Shown here: positions 36,770 through 45,426 of the stretch, one piece after another
How positions within the stretch are numbered: position 1 is the stretch's first letter
Layout of the letters: every line of letters begins with the position of its first letter
Assembly (NCBI GenBank): GCA_963738615.1
Contig: CAVTXI010000012.1
Location: forward strand, 1,984,001-2,048,000
Source: CAVTWY01 sp963738615
GTDB lineage: Bacteria > Pseudomonadota > Gammaproteobacteria > Burkholderiales > Burkholderiaceae_C
Length of the DNA stretch: 64,000 nucleotides
Reading direction: 5' to 3'
Translations under genes and position numbers: made by a program
The notes under the pieces: model-generated
Databases searched by the model: none
Seen by the model: the letters and a program-made list of their open reading frames with translations, nothing else
Told to the model about the DNA's origin: nothing

Positions 36770-37293
36770 CACCGCGCCCGCTGCACGCGCTGGAGCAAAA
36801 GCAGTGGCTGGCGCTGCGCGCATTGCGTGTCGAGCGCGCGCGCGAAGCCCTGCAGGCGGCGCGCGCACACGCCGACGCCTGCGCGCGTGCGGTGCAGGAA
36901 CGGCGTGAACGCATCGCGGCCACGCGCGCGCAGGTGCGCGACCTGGCCACCGCCGTGGTCGACCGCTGGGCCACGCAGATGTCGCGCTGGGCCACGACCG
37001 TGCAGCGCCATCGCGACGTGCTGGTCGAGCGCCTCGAGCGCGATGAATACGCGTTGATCGACGACGAGCGCAAACTCGAACAGGCGCAAGAACAGATGCG
37101 CATGCGCGGGTCCGACCTGGCGCGCGCGATGAACCGCGAAAGCGCGGTGCAGACGATGGTCACCGCGATGCGCCGCGAAGTCGCCGTCAAACAAGAGCTG
37201 GCGGCGGAACGTGAAATCGAAGACCGCCCTGCGGTCGTGTCCGGCACGCCTGCCCGCCACGCGCCCTTCGGTCTGGAGGCTGGAGCACCATGA
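36766..37293 (+). CDS. sctO: T3SS ATPase stalk protein SctO
   Basis: A 175-residue, Ala/Arg/Glu-rich, probably entirely coiled-coil protein between sctN and sctP. It corresponds to YscO/FliJ stalks that connect ATPase and export gate. Typical stretches are LRALRVERAREALQAARAHA, RRERIAATRAQVRDLATAV and ERKLEQ-like DDERKLEQAQEQMRMRG. Sequence conservation is low in this family, so gene order, length and coiled-coil character carry the call. It starts at ATG inside the sctN stop and ends inside the sctP start. Confidence 0.8.
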   Translation: MTPRPLHALEQKQWLALRALRVERAREALQAARAHADACARAVQERRERIAATRAQVRDLATAVVDRWATQMSRWATTVQRHRDVLVERLERDEYALIDDERKLEQAQEQMRMRGSDLARAMNRESAVQTMVTAMRREVAVKQELAAEREIEDRPAVVSGTPARHAPFGLEAGAP

Positions 37294-38139
37294 TGACGAA
37301 CCCAAGCCACGACACCGCCGGTGCAGCGTCTGCGTCGTCGGGGGCAACCAAACCGTCGGTATCGGCGTTGGCGTCCGGTGATCGCGACCTGCAAGCGCTG
37401 GGTGAGCGCTTCGAGAAGGCGCTGCGCGACAGCGCGCAGCGGCAGGTGCCACGCCGTGACCTTGATGACGATGAACTGCGCGAAGACCTTGTCGACCAAC
37501 CCGCCGTGGTGCAGGCCACGGCCGCGATGATGCAACCGCAGCAGTTGCAGCAAATCCCCTTGCACACGGCAGGCGCAGCCATCGCGTCGACCACGACCGG
37601 CAACGCTGCAGCCGACGCGCCAAGTGCAACCCAGGGTGCGATCGGCGCAAGCCTGAGCGCGAGCATGGCCACGAGCATGACCACGAACGGCGCCGCGCCG
37701 CTGCTTTCGACGTTCGAACGAAACGCAGACTTCGTGGTCGTTGACGCTGCCCGGCATGCAAGCCTGGGCTGTGCATGCCACCCAGGCGCAACCCGGTGGC
37801 GTGTGGGCGCTGGACTTGGTGGCGCCGGGCACCGCCGACACAGCGCACGCCTTCGCGACGGCGAACACCACCCCAAGCACCGTCGGTGCGATGGCCAACA
37901 GCGGCACGCCATCGCCATCGCCATCGCCATCGCCATCGCCAACACTCGCGGCCCAGGCGCAGGTGCTGGCGCATCGCCTGGGCACGCGTGACATTGCGGT
38001 TGACCGCGTGACGCTGCGCCGCCGCGGCGTCGGCGACGGGCCCGGTGAAGACGACGGTGCAGCCGTCGATGCGGTCGATACCGATGCCGCACGGCCGGCC
38101 CACGTCAACGCCATGCACGGCCACCGCGGGCGCGGCTGA
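37290..38139 (+). CDS. sctP: T3SS needle-length/substrate-switch protein SctP-like, one frameshift
   Basis: About 282 residues after sctO. The N-terminal 150 residues are disordered (Ala/Thr/Ser/Gln-rich), as in molecular-ruler proteins. The frame breaks near 37740; removing one G continues as LTLPGMQAWAVHATQAQPGG and VWALDLVAPG. A proline-serine repeat (PSPSPSPSP, coded by CCATCG repeats at 37910-37938) follows, then the small folded end AQVLAHRLGTRDIAVDRVTL. The C-terminal domain pattern and position fit the SctP/HrpP/HpaP group. Export-substrate switching together with SctU is the expected role. Confidence 0.7.
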
Positions 38140-38171
38140 CACCGCCGCTGCGCACCCTTCGAGCATGACGC

Positions 38172-39503
38172 ATGGGCGTCGACCTCAACCCCGGCATCAC
38201 GCCCGCCATCGGCGGCGCGAACGCTGCGCAGCCGGTTGACGCGGGCGGGCACGTCCTCGACCCTTCACAAAGCGAGCCGACGGCCGAAGCCCCGGGCAGC
38301 ACCGTGCCCGGCGTGTGGAGCCAGCTTGCCCAGTTGATGGCCACGACCGGCTTGCAAGGCACCACGGCCGTCGACGGGCCCGAGATCGCGGCCGAACAAC
38401 ACAGCGGCCAAGCCGGCGCCGGCCAAGCGACCGAGGCGAAGTCGGGCCTGTTGGCGCAGCAAAGCCTGGGCAACCTTGGTGCTGCAGCCTTGACGCGCGA
38501 CCAACAAGCCGCGGTGGCCGATGCGGCGCGCGATCAAAACCTGGCCAGCCGAATCCAGGTCAGCGCCGCCGAACTGAGCCTGCCCACCGCGGCCGCAGCC
38601 GCGCAGGTCGGCACGTTGGCCCACGACGCCGTCGCGCCCCGAACACTCGAGCCCGGCGTGCTGAGCTCACTGGTCAACGGGCAGCCGCAGCCGATGTGGC
38701 CCCTGGGGCAAGGCACCGACGAACCCAGGGTGCGACGCCGCCAGTCGCGCGATCCGCATTCGCAGTCGGGGCACGACGACGACGACACGCTCTTCGAAGA
38801 CGACGTACCCGAGCAGCGTGTGCGTGAGCGCGATGCACACGCACACACCGCAGGGCACGACGACGAAGCGCAGCGCGGTGGCGACTGGTGCGCTGCGCTG
38901 GCGCGGCGCCTGGCACGCTTGCAGACTCGCGACGCGCAAGGCGAATCACCCGCAGCCGGCGCCGCGGCGCTGTCACTTGCCCTGGCGCAATGGACGCAGG
39001 GCCGCGCGGTGTTGATCGTCTGCCCGCAGCGCGCGCCGATCGACGAGACCGGCTGGGCCTGTCTGGTGTGGGGTGCCAACACGAACGACAACGCTGCCCA
39101 CCATGCGCAAGCCGTGCCGACGTTGCGCGGCCAGCGCTTCGTCGCACGCCTGCATTGGAAGAACGACGCGCTCGACGATCCAACAGCGTCGGCCGCGCGC
39201 TGGTGGGCCGTGCGCACCGCCAAGCAGCACGGCGTGGCCCTGGGGCGTCAACTGCGCACGATGAACGAGCGCGCGCAGGATGCGCGACAGAACGCTCGAC
39301 AAGACGCTGCGTCACCCACCGGGCAGCACAGCGCACTGCACACGCAAGGCTTGGCCGTTCAACTTGGCCCGGTGCTGCTGCCGCAGGCACGCGAGTGGGC
39401 ACTGCGCGCGCGCATCGACGCCGTCCAGCGCCTGTGGGCCGCGCTCGACGGCCAATGGAGTCTGCTGGTGATCGGTTGCGACGAGCCGCTGTTGCCTCTT
39501 TAG
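38172..39503 (+). CDS. Unknown protein at the end of the T3SS operon
   Basis: Not recognised. The 443-residue protein has a long disordered N-terminal half with an acidic/His/Arg linker (GHDDDDTLFEDDVPEQRVRE). A more ordered C-terminal half follows (WCAALARRLARLQT, TQGRAVLIVCPQRAPIDETG, LHWKNDAL, TAKQHGVALGRQLRTMNERA, WSLLVIGCDEPLLPL). It occupies the slot after sctP where sctQ usually lies, but no SPOA signature is visible. It is encoded in one unbroken frame, unlike several neighbours. A structural or substrate role in the T3SS is inferred only from location. Confidence 0.65.
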   Translation: MGVDLNPGITPAIGGANAAQPVDAGGHVLDPSQSEPTAEAPGSTVPGVWSQLAQLMATTGLQGTTAVDGPEIAAEQHSGQAGAGQATEAKSGLLAQQSLGNLGAAALTRDQQAAVADAARDQNLASRIQVSAAELSLPTAAAAAQVGTLAHDAVAPRTLEPGVLSSLVNGQPQPMWPLGQGTDEPRVRRRQSRDPHSQSGHDDDDTLFEDDVPEQRVRERDAHAHTAGHDDEAQRGGDWCAALARRLARLQTRDAQGESPAAGAAALSLALAQWTQGRAVLIVCPQRAPIDETGWACLVWGANTNDNAAHHAQAVPTLRGQRFVARLHWKNDALDDPTASAARWWAVRTAKQHGVALGRQLRTMNERAQDARQNARQDAASPTGQHSALHTQGLAVQLGPVLLPQAREWALRARIDAVQRLWAALDGQWSLLVIGCDEPLLPL

Positions 39504-39525
39504 CGCAGGCCGCAACCGCTAATCG

Positions 39526-40158
39526 CTAGTCGCCACCCCATCGGAATATCACGTCGGCCCTTGCCTTCGTCGCGTCGATCAACCGCGCATTGGGCTCGTC
39601 GGTGCCGGCAACCCACGCCAGCGCCGCTTCCTGGCTGCGGCCGAAGTGCTGATGCCGCTTCACCAGTCGGTCGCTGCGCAGCCCGTCATCGACCTCGACA
39701 TACCAGACCTCGTCGAGCAGCCCCGCCACACCCGCCCAAGGGCCTTCGTCCAGCAGCAGGTAGTTGCCTTCGGCGATGATCAGTCGCGTCTGCGCATGAA
39801 TCGCAATCGCCCCTGCGATCGGCTCCTCGATTTCTCGGCGGAACTCGGGCGCATAGACGATTTCATCGCCACGTTGTTCACGCAGCCGCTCGAGCAAGGC
39901 TGCATAGCCCGCGCTGTCGAACGTGTCTGGCGCCCCTTTGCGATCGGCACGGCCCAGCCGCTGCAGTTCGACGTTCGCGAGGTGATAGCCGTCCATCGGA
40001 ACGATTTGCGACACCGAAGAAAACGCCTCCTGCAACGCCGTGGCCAAGGTCGACTTGCCAGCGCCGGGTGGCCCGACAAGCCCCAACAGCTTTCGCTGTC
40101 CGTTGGCCAGAAGGTCATGGACGCGCTTCAGGTAGCTGGGTGGTATGGCTGGTTTCAC
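39526..40158 (-). CDS. Nucleoside/fructose kinase-like P-loop protein
   Basis: About 210 residues of the uridine kinase/pantothenate kinase-like group (FrcK/YggC type). Walker A is LLGLVGPPGAGKSTLATAL. PMDGYHLANVELQRLGR with the RKGAPDTFD motif is characteristic, followed by VYAPEFRREIEEPIAGAI, LIIAEGNYLLLDEGPWAGV and a C-terminal LVKRHQHFGRSQEAALAW. The substrate is probably a small sugar or nucleoside. A GTG at 40158 gives the family-like start KPAIPPSYLKRVHDLLANG; the longer frame upstream is noise. It converges on the T3SS operon. Confidence 0.85.
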   Translation of the reverse strand: MKPAIPPSYLKRVHDLLANGQRKLLGLVGPPGAGKSTLATALQEAFSSVSQIVPMDGYHLANVELQRLGRADRKGAPDTFDSAGYAALLERLREQRGDEIVYAPEFRREIEEPIAGAIAIHAQTRLIIAEGNYLLLDEGPWAGVAGLLDEVWYVEVDDGLRSDRLVKRHQHFGRSQEAALAWVAGTDEPNARLIDATKARADVIFRWGGD

Positions 40159-40175
40159 TCGAGCAAAATTGTGAA

Positions 40176-41354
40176 CTAGCGCGAGCCGTGTGCCGCGCGC
40201 AGCAGCGCCTCGGCCTGGCGCACGCTGTCGAGCGGCGCCTGGACCAGCGATGCACGCAGACGCCGCGAGCGATCGGCATCGAAGGCCCACGAGACGTTGG
40301 CGCCATTGCAGCGCAAGACGATCGGCCAGCGAAAGCGCTCGCCCGAAGGCGGGCGCATGGGTACGAGCGCGATGAACTCGGGACAGCGGTCGCCATCGAG
40401 GTCGACCACGCGCAGCTCGGGCTCGCCGTCGCAGGACCACGCCAGCGCGCTGGGTTCGCCTTCACCTTCGAGTACGTCGACGACGGCCCGCACCTTGTTG
40501 CCGCTCGAGGCCGCGAGCACGCAGCGTGCAGGGCCACCCGCGTTGGGCTGCCACGCAAGTGACAGCAGTCGCCATTCGCGGCTGCCGACACGGCCGCGAA
40601 AAGCCTGGTCGCGATGGAAGTCGACGCGCATCGGCGTTTCCGGCGCCTGCCTGCGAACGCGCGTCTCGGCCTCGAGCGCGGCAGCGTTGTAGTCGCGGCC
40701 GGTCAGACGCGCGGGGGTCGCCAACACCGGGCAGTCGAGCATGAAGGTCTCGAAGGCCCAGCGCTTCGCGGCGTCGGCGTCGGCCCGCCAGTGCAGCGTC
40801 TTGGCGTTGATTTGCTTGGCACCGACCGGGCTCGAGCAGGTGTCGCTGTACACCTCGGTCAGCGGCAACAGCACGCGCGCCTGTCCGTCAGCGAGCGACA
40901 GCACACCGATACGAATCGACGAGATGCCCATGTGATAACTGTCGGTGCGCAGCACGATCTCTTGCGTGCCGTCGCCTTCGAGATCGACCACGCCTTCGAT
41001 GGCGTTCGGATGAGGTTCGGGCAAGGGCCAGCTTCGTGCATCGCGGCCCAGCCCTGTGCGAAGCATCGGCGCCGCATGCAACGCGCCTGCATGCGCGAGC
41101 GGCTGCACCAGGTACACCGTGTCGCGCGCACCGGCGGCACTGAAGCTGCCGCCCAGCCTGCCCTGCACCGTGAAGGCCGGTGTGCCGCCACCCGCGTTCG
41201 CCAGCATGTCGCGCTCGGCACGCAGCAGGGTCACCTGCTGCGGCAGGCTCGGCTTCCTGAAGTCGGCGACCAGGGTTTCTTGCGCCGCGCTGCTGCTGCT
41301 CGACCACGACACAGCGAGCCAAGCACACAGCAGCCACGGGTACGCGAGGGGCAT
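40176..41354 (-). CDS. Exported protein of unknown function with FG-GAP-like segments
   Basis: Not recognised as a named family. The 392-residue protein starts with a signal peptide (LAYPWLLCAWLAVSWSSSSS, then AAQE). Two segments, VVDLEGDGTQEIVLR and VVDLDGDRCPEFIAL, match the calcium-loop blades of FG-GAP/VCBS repeats, suggesting a small propeller-like secreted protein. SYHMGISSIRIGVLSLADG and the Cys residues could form disulfides in the periplasm. ATG 41354 is chosen because it begins the signal peptide. It is followed by the P-loop kinase 17 bases on. Confidence 0.65.
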   Translation of the reverse strand: MPLAYPWLLCAWLAVSWSSSSSAAQETLVADFRKPSLPQQVTLLRAERDMLANAGGGTPAFTVQGRLGGSFSAAGARDTVYLVQPLAHAGALHAAPMLRTGLGRDARSWPLPEPHPNAIEGVVDLEGDGTQEIVLRTDSYHMGISSIRIGVLSLADGQARVLLPLTEVYSDTCSSPVGAKQINAKTLHWRADADAAKRWAFETFMLDCPVLATPARLTGRDYNAAALEAETRVRRQAPETPMRVDFHRDQAFRGRVGSREWRLLSLAWQPNAGGPARCVLAASSGNKVRAVVDVLEGEGEPSALAWSCDGEPELRVVDLDGDRCPEFIALVPMRPPSGERFRWPIVLRCNGANVSWAFDADRSRRLRASLVQAPLDSVRQAEALLRAAHGSR

Positions 41355-41373
41355 GCTCGGCAGCGCGAGGCCT

Positions 41374-42570
41374 TTACGCAGCAGTACCGAACAACGCGCG
41401 ACCGGTTTGCTCGTCGAGCAGCCCGGTTCGTGGCAGGCCACTCTGAGTCTGGAAGCGGCTGATCGCCGCCGAGGTCTGCGTCCCGAACTGCCCGTCGGCA
41501 AAACCCGAGCCCGATGCGGCGCCGACCGCGACCAAGCGTTTTTGCACCGCCTCGACCCCACCGAACAGGCGCGACGCCACCGCGGTGGTGGCCTCGCCAG
41601 AGGTAATGCGTCCGTCACGGTTGAAGTCCAGCCCTCGGTTCTGCGAATACGCGAGTGTGCCGCTGCTGAAGAGCGTGGTGCCCGGGTCGGGCCGGGCCTT
41701 GCCACTCAACACCGCGGTATACGCTCCCTCGAGCGTATCGAGCTTGCCTTCGAAGGGCTTGAAATACGCCTCGACATACTTCAATTGCTGATCCGCACTC
41801 ATGGCCTTCAGCGCTGCGGTCGACGTACCAAGGCCCTTCGCGGTGGCGGGCATAAATTGAATCAGGCCGGTTGCGCCGCTTTGCGGGTTCACGGCGCCGG
41901 GCTTCAACCCCGACTCGAAACTCATCACGGCCATCAGGTATTCCGCCTTGGTACCCAGCCGCTGCGCCATCGCTTCGACCTTGCCGATGAAGGCCGGCGT
42001 CACGTTCGGGTTGCCCTTGACGTTCTCGATGCGGTTGTAGTCGGGCTTATCGCCAGCGACAGGCTTCGTCGGCGCGGCGCTGGCATCACCGGCGCCGGTC
42101 CCTGGCGGTCGACGAACCGCGACCACGTCGTAGTTCGAGAAACTGTAGGTCGATTCCTTGACCTGGTTGCTCTGATTGCCGCCGAGCAGCGTGGCGCTGC
42201 CCTCGCTGCCCTTGACGAAAAAGGCCACGTGCTCCTGGCCACTGCGCTTGTTGCGCAGCACGACCACGTCGCCTTCGCGCGCCTGTCCAATGCCGCCGAC
42301 CTTGTCGCCCCAGCCCGCCCAACTGACGGCGGCAGCGCTGTCGGTCCCTTTGAATCCGGCCTTCTCGACCGTCCAATTGACAAACGACGCGCACCACGGT
42401 GTTTCGTCGTCTTTGGCGCGCAGCGAGGTCGTGCCGTGATATTCGACGATGCGCGCGTTGTCAGCGGCACCCGCAATTTCCCGCTGCCCCATTTCCTTGC
42501 GCGCGATGTTCATCCAGCCGGCTTGGCCGCCACCGGTTGTGCTCTCCGTCTCCGTCTCCGTCTCCGTCAC
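41374..42570 (-). CDS. Modular peptidoglycan-hydrolase-like protein (TIGR02594/CHAP-like, SLT, PG-binding)
   Basis: A 398-residue product. A glutamate/threonine repeat (coded by GTCTCC repeats at 42543-42569) leads to an NlpC/CHAP-like module (YHGTTSLRAKDDETPWCASF with catalytic Cys, and REGDVVVLRNKRSGQEHVAF with His). A lytic-transglycosylase-like module follows (LMAVMSFESGLKPGAVN with Glu, then SGATGLIQFMPATAKGLGTS). An EF-hand-like loop (DFNRDGRITSGE) and a C-terminal peptidoglycan-binding domain (QFGTQTSAAISRFQTQSGLP) complete it. The start is a GTG. The frame also continues upstream to the LysM gene if one base is added at the A-run 42617-42621. Confidence 0.82.
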   Translation of the reverse strand: MTETETETESTTGGGQAGWMNIARKEMGQREIAGAADNARIVEYHGTTSLRAKDDETPWCASFVNWTVEKAGFKGTDSAAAVSWAGWGDKVGGIGQAREGDVVVLRNKRSGQEHVAFFVKGSEGSATLLGGNQSNQVKESTYSFSNYDVVAVRRPPGTGAGDASAAPTKPVAGDKPDYNRIENVKGNPNVTPAFIGKVEAMAQRLGTKAEYLMAVMSFESGLKPGAVNPQSGATGLIQFMPATAKGLGTSTAALKAMSADQQLKYVEAYFKPFEGKLDTLEGAYTAVLSGKARPDPGTTLFSSGTLAYSQNRGLDFNRDGRITSGEATTAVASRLFGGVEAVQKRLVAVGAASGSGFADGQFGTQTSAAISRFQTQSGLPRTGLLDEQTGRALFGTAA

Positions 42571-42614
42571 CGTCTTCGCTGCACCGCCACCTGGGTTCGT
42601 CGAACCATTGCTTG

Positions 42615-42833
42615 CTAAAAAGCGCGGCCCGGCACGTTCAACCGGTCGCCGACGAAAATCAGGTCTGCATCACGAATTTGCGGGTTGGCGCGCATGAACG
42701 CGTCGACCGTGGTGCCGTACCGCGCGGCCAGTTCCGACAGCGTGTCGCCACGCTCGACGCGATGGGCGCCGCTGCTCGAGACGCCCGCCGCATCGACACC
42801 AGGAAGGCTTCGGCTGGACTCTTCGACTCGCAT
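42615..42833 (-). CDS. LysM-domain peptide, probably the N-terminus of the adjacent hydrolase
   Basis: A 72-residue frame starting MRVEESSRSLPGVDAAG, with AAGGG 7 bases upstream. It contains one complete LysM module: HRVERGDTLSELAARYGT, then TVDAFMRANPQIRDADLIF and VGDRLNVPG, which binds peptidoglycan. It ends at a TAG inside a run of five T (minus strand). Restoring one T at 42617-42621 extends it through a Gly/Ala/Asn linker into the modular hydrolase at 41374-42570. That would give a single protein of about 486 residues. Confidence 0.7.
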   Translation of the reverse strand: MRVEESSRSLPGVDAAGVSSSGAHRVERGDTLSELAARYGTTVDAFMRANPQIRDADLIFVGDRLNVPGRAF

Positions 42834-42990
42834 GGTGCACCCTTCATCAGGACCGCGGCCAATCGCCATGTCCATGCGACATTCAAAGACGACGAGGCCT
42901 GCGCAGCCAGTTGGGAATAGCCGCAATCGCGAGCCTCGACCGAGGGTGATCCCTTTGCGGCTACTACCTATGTCCGCAGCCGGCGCGGGT

Positions 42991-43825
42991 TCATGCGAGG
43001 CAAAAGTCAGGGCCAAGCATGTCGCGGACCGCCGTATCGGCCACATCGCTGCGCCAACGGCTCAGCGAAAACGGCAGTGGCACTCGTCGGCATCCTTTTC
43101 CACCAAGGCTTTCGAACAATGGGGCTACGGCAACCAGTGACGGCTGCGGTTCTTCGGACAACACGACATTGGCCTGTTCGTAGAAGAAGAGCTCGTTGCG
43201 CTGAACATAGGTCACGTGGTTGATCACGAGACTCTTGCGCCAATAGGGTAGCCACGCACTTGCACCTTCACACACGACTGTCGTCGCGTCGTATTTGTCT
43301 ATCAAGTGCTGGAAGCATGCATCGACCTCGCGTTGCCCGAGCTGCGGTGTCGATGCAAATCGCAAATCGCGCGTCTCGAAGCTCAGCGAATCATCCATAC
43401 CGATAAGGTAGAGCAAACGTCGATAGTCTTCGCGGGCTTCCAACGCCAGGCCCGCCGGCGTCTTGATGAAGCGGGCACCACCCGCCATCCGGGCACCGAC
43501 TCGGGCCAAAATGGGTTGCTCGAATTCCGGGTAATAGAAGAGGCATGATCGGTTGAACAAGATCGGCATCGTCCGCCGAAAGCAGCGGCGACGCATCGAT
43601 CAACTTCGCCCCGTCGCCGCTGAACAATCGCGCAGTGGTCATGTCGCGGCGCTCGAACATCAAGTCGACGACGTCGATGAACTTTCCACCGCTGTAGGGC
43701 TTGAAAGCCACCACACGCTGCCCGAGCGCCGAGAGTGCACGCACCAGGGCGGCCGCCACGGTGGTCTTGCCAACGTTGGTGCCCTGGCCAACCACCCAGT
43801 GAATATCGACGCTATCGGCACTCAT
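42991..43825 (-). CDS. BioD-like P-loop ATPase, one frameshift
   Basis: About 277 residues. The start is MSADSVDIHWVVGQGTNVGK, a Walker A close to dethiobiotin synthetase (G..T.VGKTT), then TVAAALVRALSALGQRVVAF and KPYSGGKFIDVVD as in BioD. After LLSADDAD the frame changes near 43561. Dropping one base leads into LFNRSCLFYYPEFEQPILAR, then RDLRFASTPQLGQREVDACF and KYDATTVVCEGASAWLPYWR. The C-terminal half is unlike standard BioD and no biotin genes are nearby. It is probably a paralogue acting on another carboxylate or a bacterial-surface intermediate. It follows the lipoprotein gene by 11 bases. Confidence 0.72.
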
Positions 43826-43836
43826 CGATAACTGGG

Positions 43837-45162
43837 TCAGCGAGCCGAGCCCACCAGTTCCGTCGACTCGGCGGAGAGCATCCGTCCCGTGACGCGACCT
43901 TGTGAACGCACGACCTGACCGCTGGCGCGATCGACCCAGACCACGAGGTTGACCTCGTGCGGGATCCTCGTGCTGCCGGACGAGGAGAACGGGCGCTGGG
44001 TCGTGCCGCTGACCCGCACGCGCCATGCGTCGAAGGAGCCGGCGCGCGTGTCGATGCGGTCCTGCCCCTCGACCACGCCTGCGAGCGAGGTGCGGACCTG
44101 ATCGGGGCCGAACGGCGCGTCGAAGGTGGCATTCCACGTCGAGCCGGGCTGCGCGGGGTTGGGCAACCAACCCGCGGGGGGCTGCATCGCACCGATATCG
44201 CCGAGCAGGATGCGGGTGCCGACGTCGGCGTCGCGCGGGACCGAAACCGTCCGCGTGTTCTTCGTGAACGTGTCGGTCACTTCGAAGGTGAGCACGGACC
44301 CGAGCGCCGCGCTCGTGCGAGAGCCCGTGGTGGCCACCTGCGTCGGCGCGTCTGCCTTGGCAGTTGTCACTGGGGCAGGCGGCGGCGTCGAGGATGGTGC
44401 TCGGTTCGCGTTCGATGCAGACGGCACCGATGGCGAAGGCGCGACGGTGGCCGCCGCGCCCGGACCCTGAGGCAGGTCTTCGACGATGTTGCGCACGACG
44501 ATCGTCGTCGCCTGCCGGATGGCCGCGCGCAGCAACTCGGGTTGCTTGGCGAGTTGCTCGACGTCGTAGGCGTTGGCGTTCGCGGAAGACAGCGCCGTCA
44601 CGAAGTCGGACTTGCGCCAGAGCACCCTGCCGTCGGTTGCGGTCAACGTCGCGGTCAGGTTCAGCAGCGGTTGCACCTGCGATGCCAGAAGGTGTGAGCG
44701 CCCGAATCCGTAAAGGTTGACGGTGAGCTCGAGGCGGGCTGCGGACGCTGAGCCTGATGCTTGTCCATCGACGAACTCGATACCCGAGCGTTGCGAGGCT
44801 GCGGTCACGAATTCGGTCTTCACGACCTCTTTGAGCAGCGCGTGATCGGGCCCGATCGCACGTGCCAAGGACGTGGCCTCATCGGGTGGAGCCGATGATC
44901 GTGCGGCCGATTCGGCCACGGCCCCGAGGATGCCGAAGGCGGCACCGAAGCCCGCGCCCTTGGCCTGATAGCTCAGGGGCTGCGTCACCTTGATGTCGCC
45001 GACTTGCGCGCTGCGCACCGCCGTCCGATCGGCGGCGCTCAGCGATTGGCCAGGGCCCCCGGCGCACCCCGACAGAAGCGCGAACGATGCAGCGAACCCA
45101 ATCGCCGCGACCCATTCACGCGCGGCCCGTCGCGCTGATTGGTCGTGGATCGAAGTAGTCAA
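43837..45162 (-). CDS. Large lipoprotein of unknown function
   Basis: Not recognised. The 441-residue protein has a signal and lipobox (AIGFAASFALLSGCAG). The N-terminal domain to about 240 resembles outer-membrane-associated alpha/beta lipoproteins (HALLKEVVKTEFVTAASQRS, LLNLTATLTATDGRVLWR, RQATTIVVRNIVEDLPQ). A Pro/Ala/Ser linker follows. The C-terminal domain at about 300-440 is beta-rich (SVLTFEVTDTFTKNTRTVSV, GSFDAWRVRVSGTTQRPF, HEVNLVVWVDRASGQVV). It is divergent from the toxin-like gene at 45427 and co-directional with the BioD-like gene. Confidence 0.65.
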   Translation of the reverse strand: MTTSIHDQSARRAAREWVAAIGFAASFALLSGCAGGPGQSLSAADRTAVRSAQVGDIKVTQPLSYQAKGAGFGAAFGILGAVAESAARSSAPPDEATSLARAIGPDHALLKEVVKTEFVTAASQRSGIEFVDGQASGSASAARLELTVNLYGFGRSHLLASQVQPLLNLTATLTATDGRVLWRKSDFVTALSSANANAYDVEQLAKQPELLRAAIRQATTIVVRNIVEDLPQGPGAAATVAPSPSVPSASNANRAPSSTPPPAPVTTAKADAPTQVATTGSRTSAALGSVLTFEVTDTFTKNTRTVSVPRDADVGTRILLGDIGAMQPPAGWLPNPAQPGSTWNATFDAPFGPDQVRTSLAGVVEGQDRIDTRAGSFDAWRVRVSGTTQRPFSSSGSTRIPHEVNLVVWVDRASGQVVRSQGRVTGRMLSAESTELVGSAR

Positions 45163-45311
45163 GTCAGTACCTCATGTATCGGTTGGCGACGCGCCCACGC
45201 GCCACGCATGCGGTCGAGTTTGTACGCTCGAATCCAGTCGCCATCAGGGCACGCCATGGTCGTCGAGGTAACAAAGGGAAAACTCGTCGAAGCATGCGCA
45301 GGCTCGAACCA

Positions 45312-45375
45312 TGGGAATACTCCCAATCGGCGCACGCGTGCCGAAGCTTCGATTGCGGCTGCTCCCAACTAGCGG
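45312..45375 (+). promoter_or_regulatory. Two candidate motifs upstream of the nuclease-like toxin gene
   Basis: TGGGAATACTCCCAATCGGC (45312-45331) closely matches TGGGAACGCTCCCAGCTAGG at 57391. CTGCTCCCAACTAGCGG (45359-45375) matches its second half. They lie about 105 and 60 bases upstream of the start at 45427. AAGGAG at 45416-45421 is the ribosome-binding site of that gene. Confidence 0.4.
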
Positions 45376-45426
45376 CGCCCGGCCAATGCCGGTGCAATGC
45401 CTCATCGGCCAAGCAAGGAGTTCACG

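Noticed and set aside
36490..38252. Two minus-strand open frames of 558 and 573 residues
   Set aside because: Both are antisense to sctN-sctO-sctP, are Arg/Cys-rich noise and lack a plausible start context.
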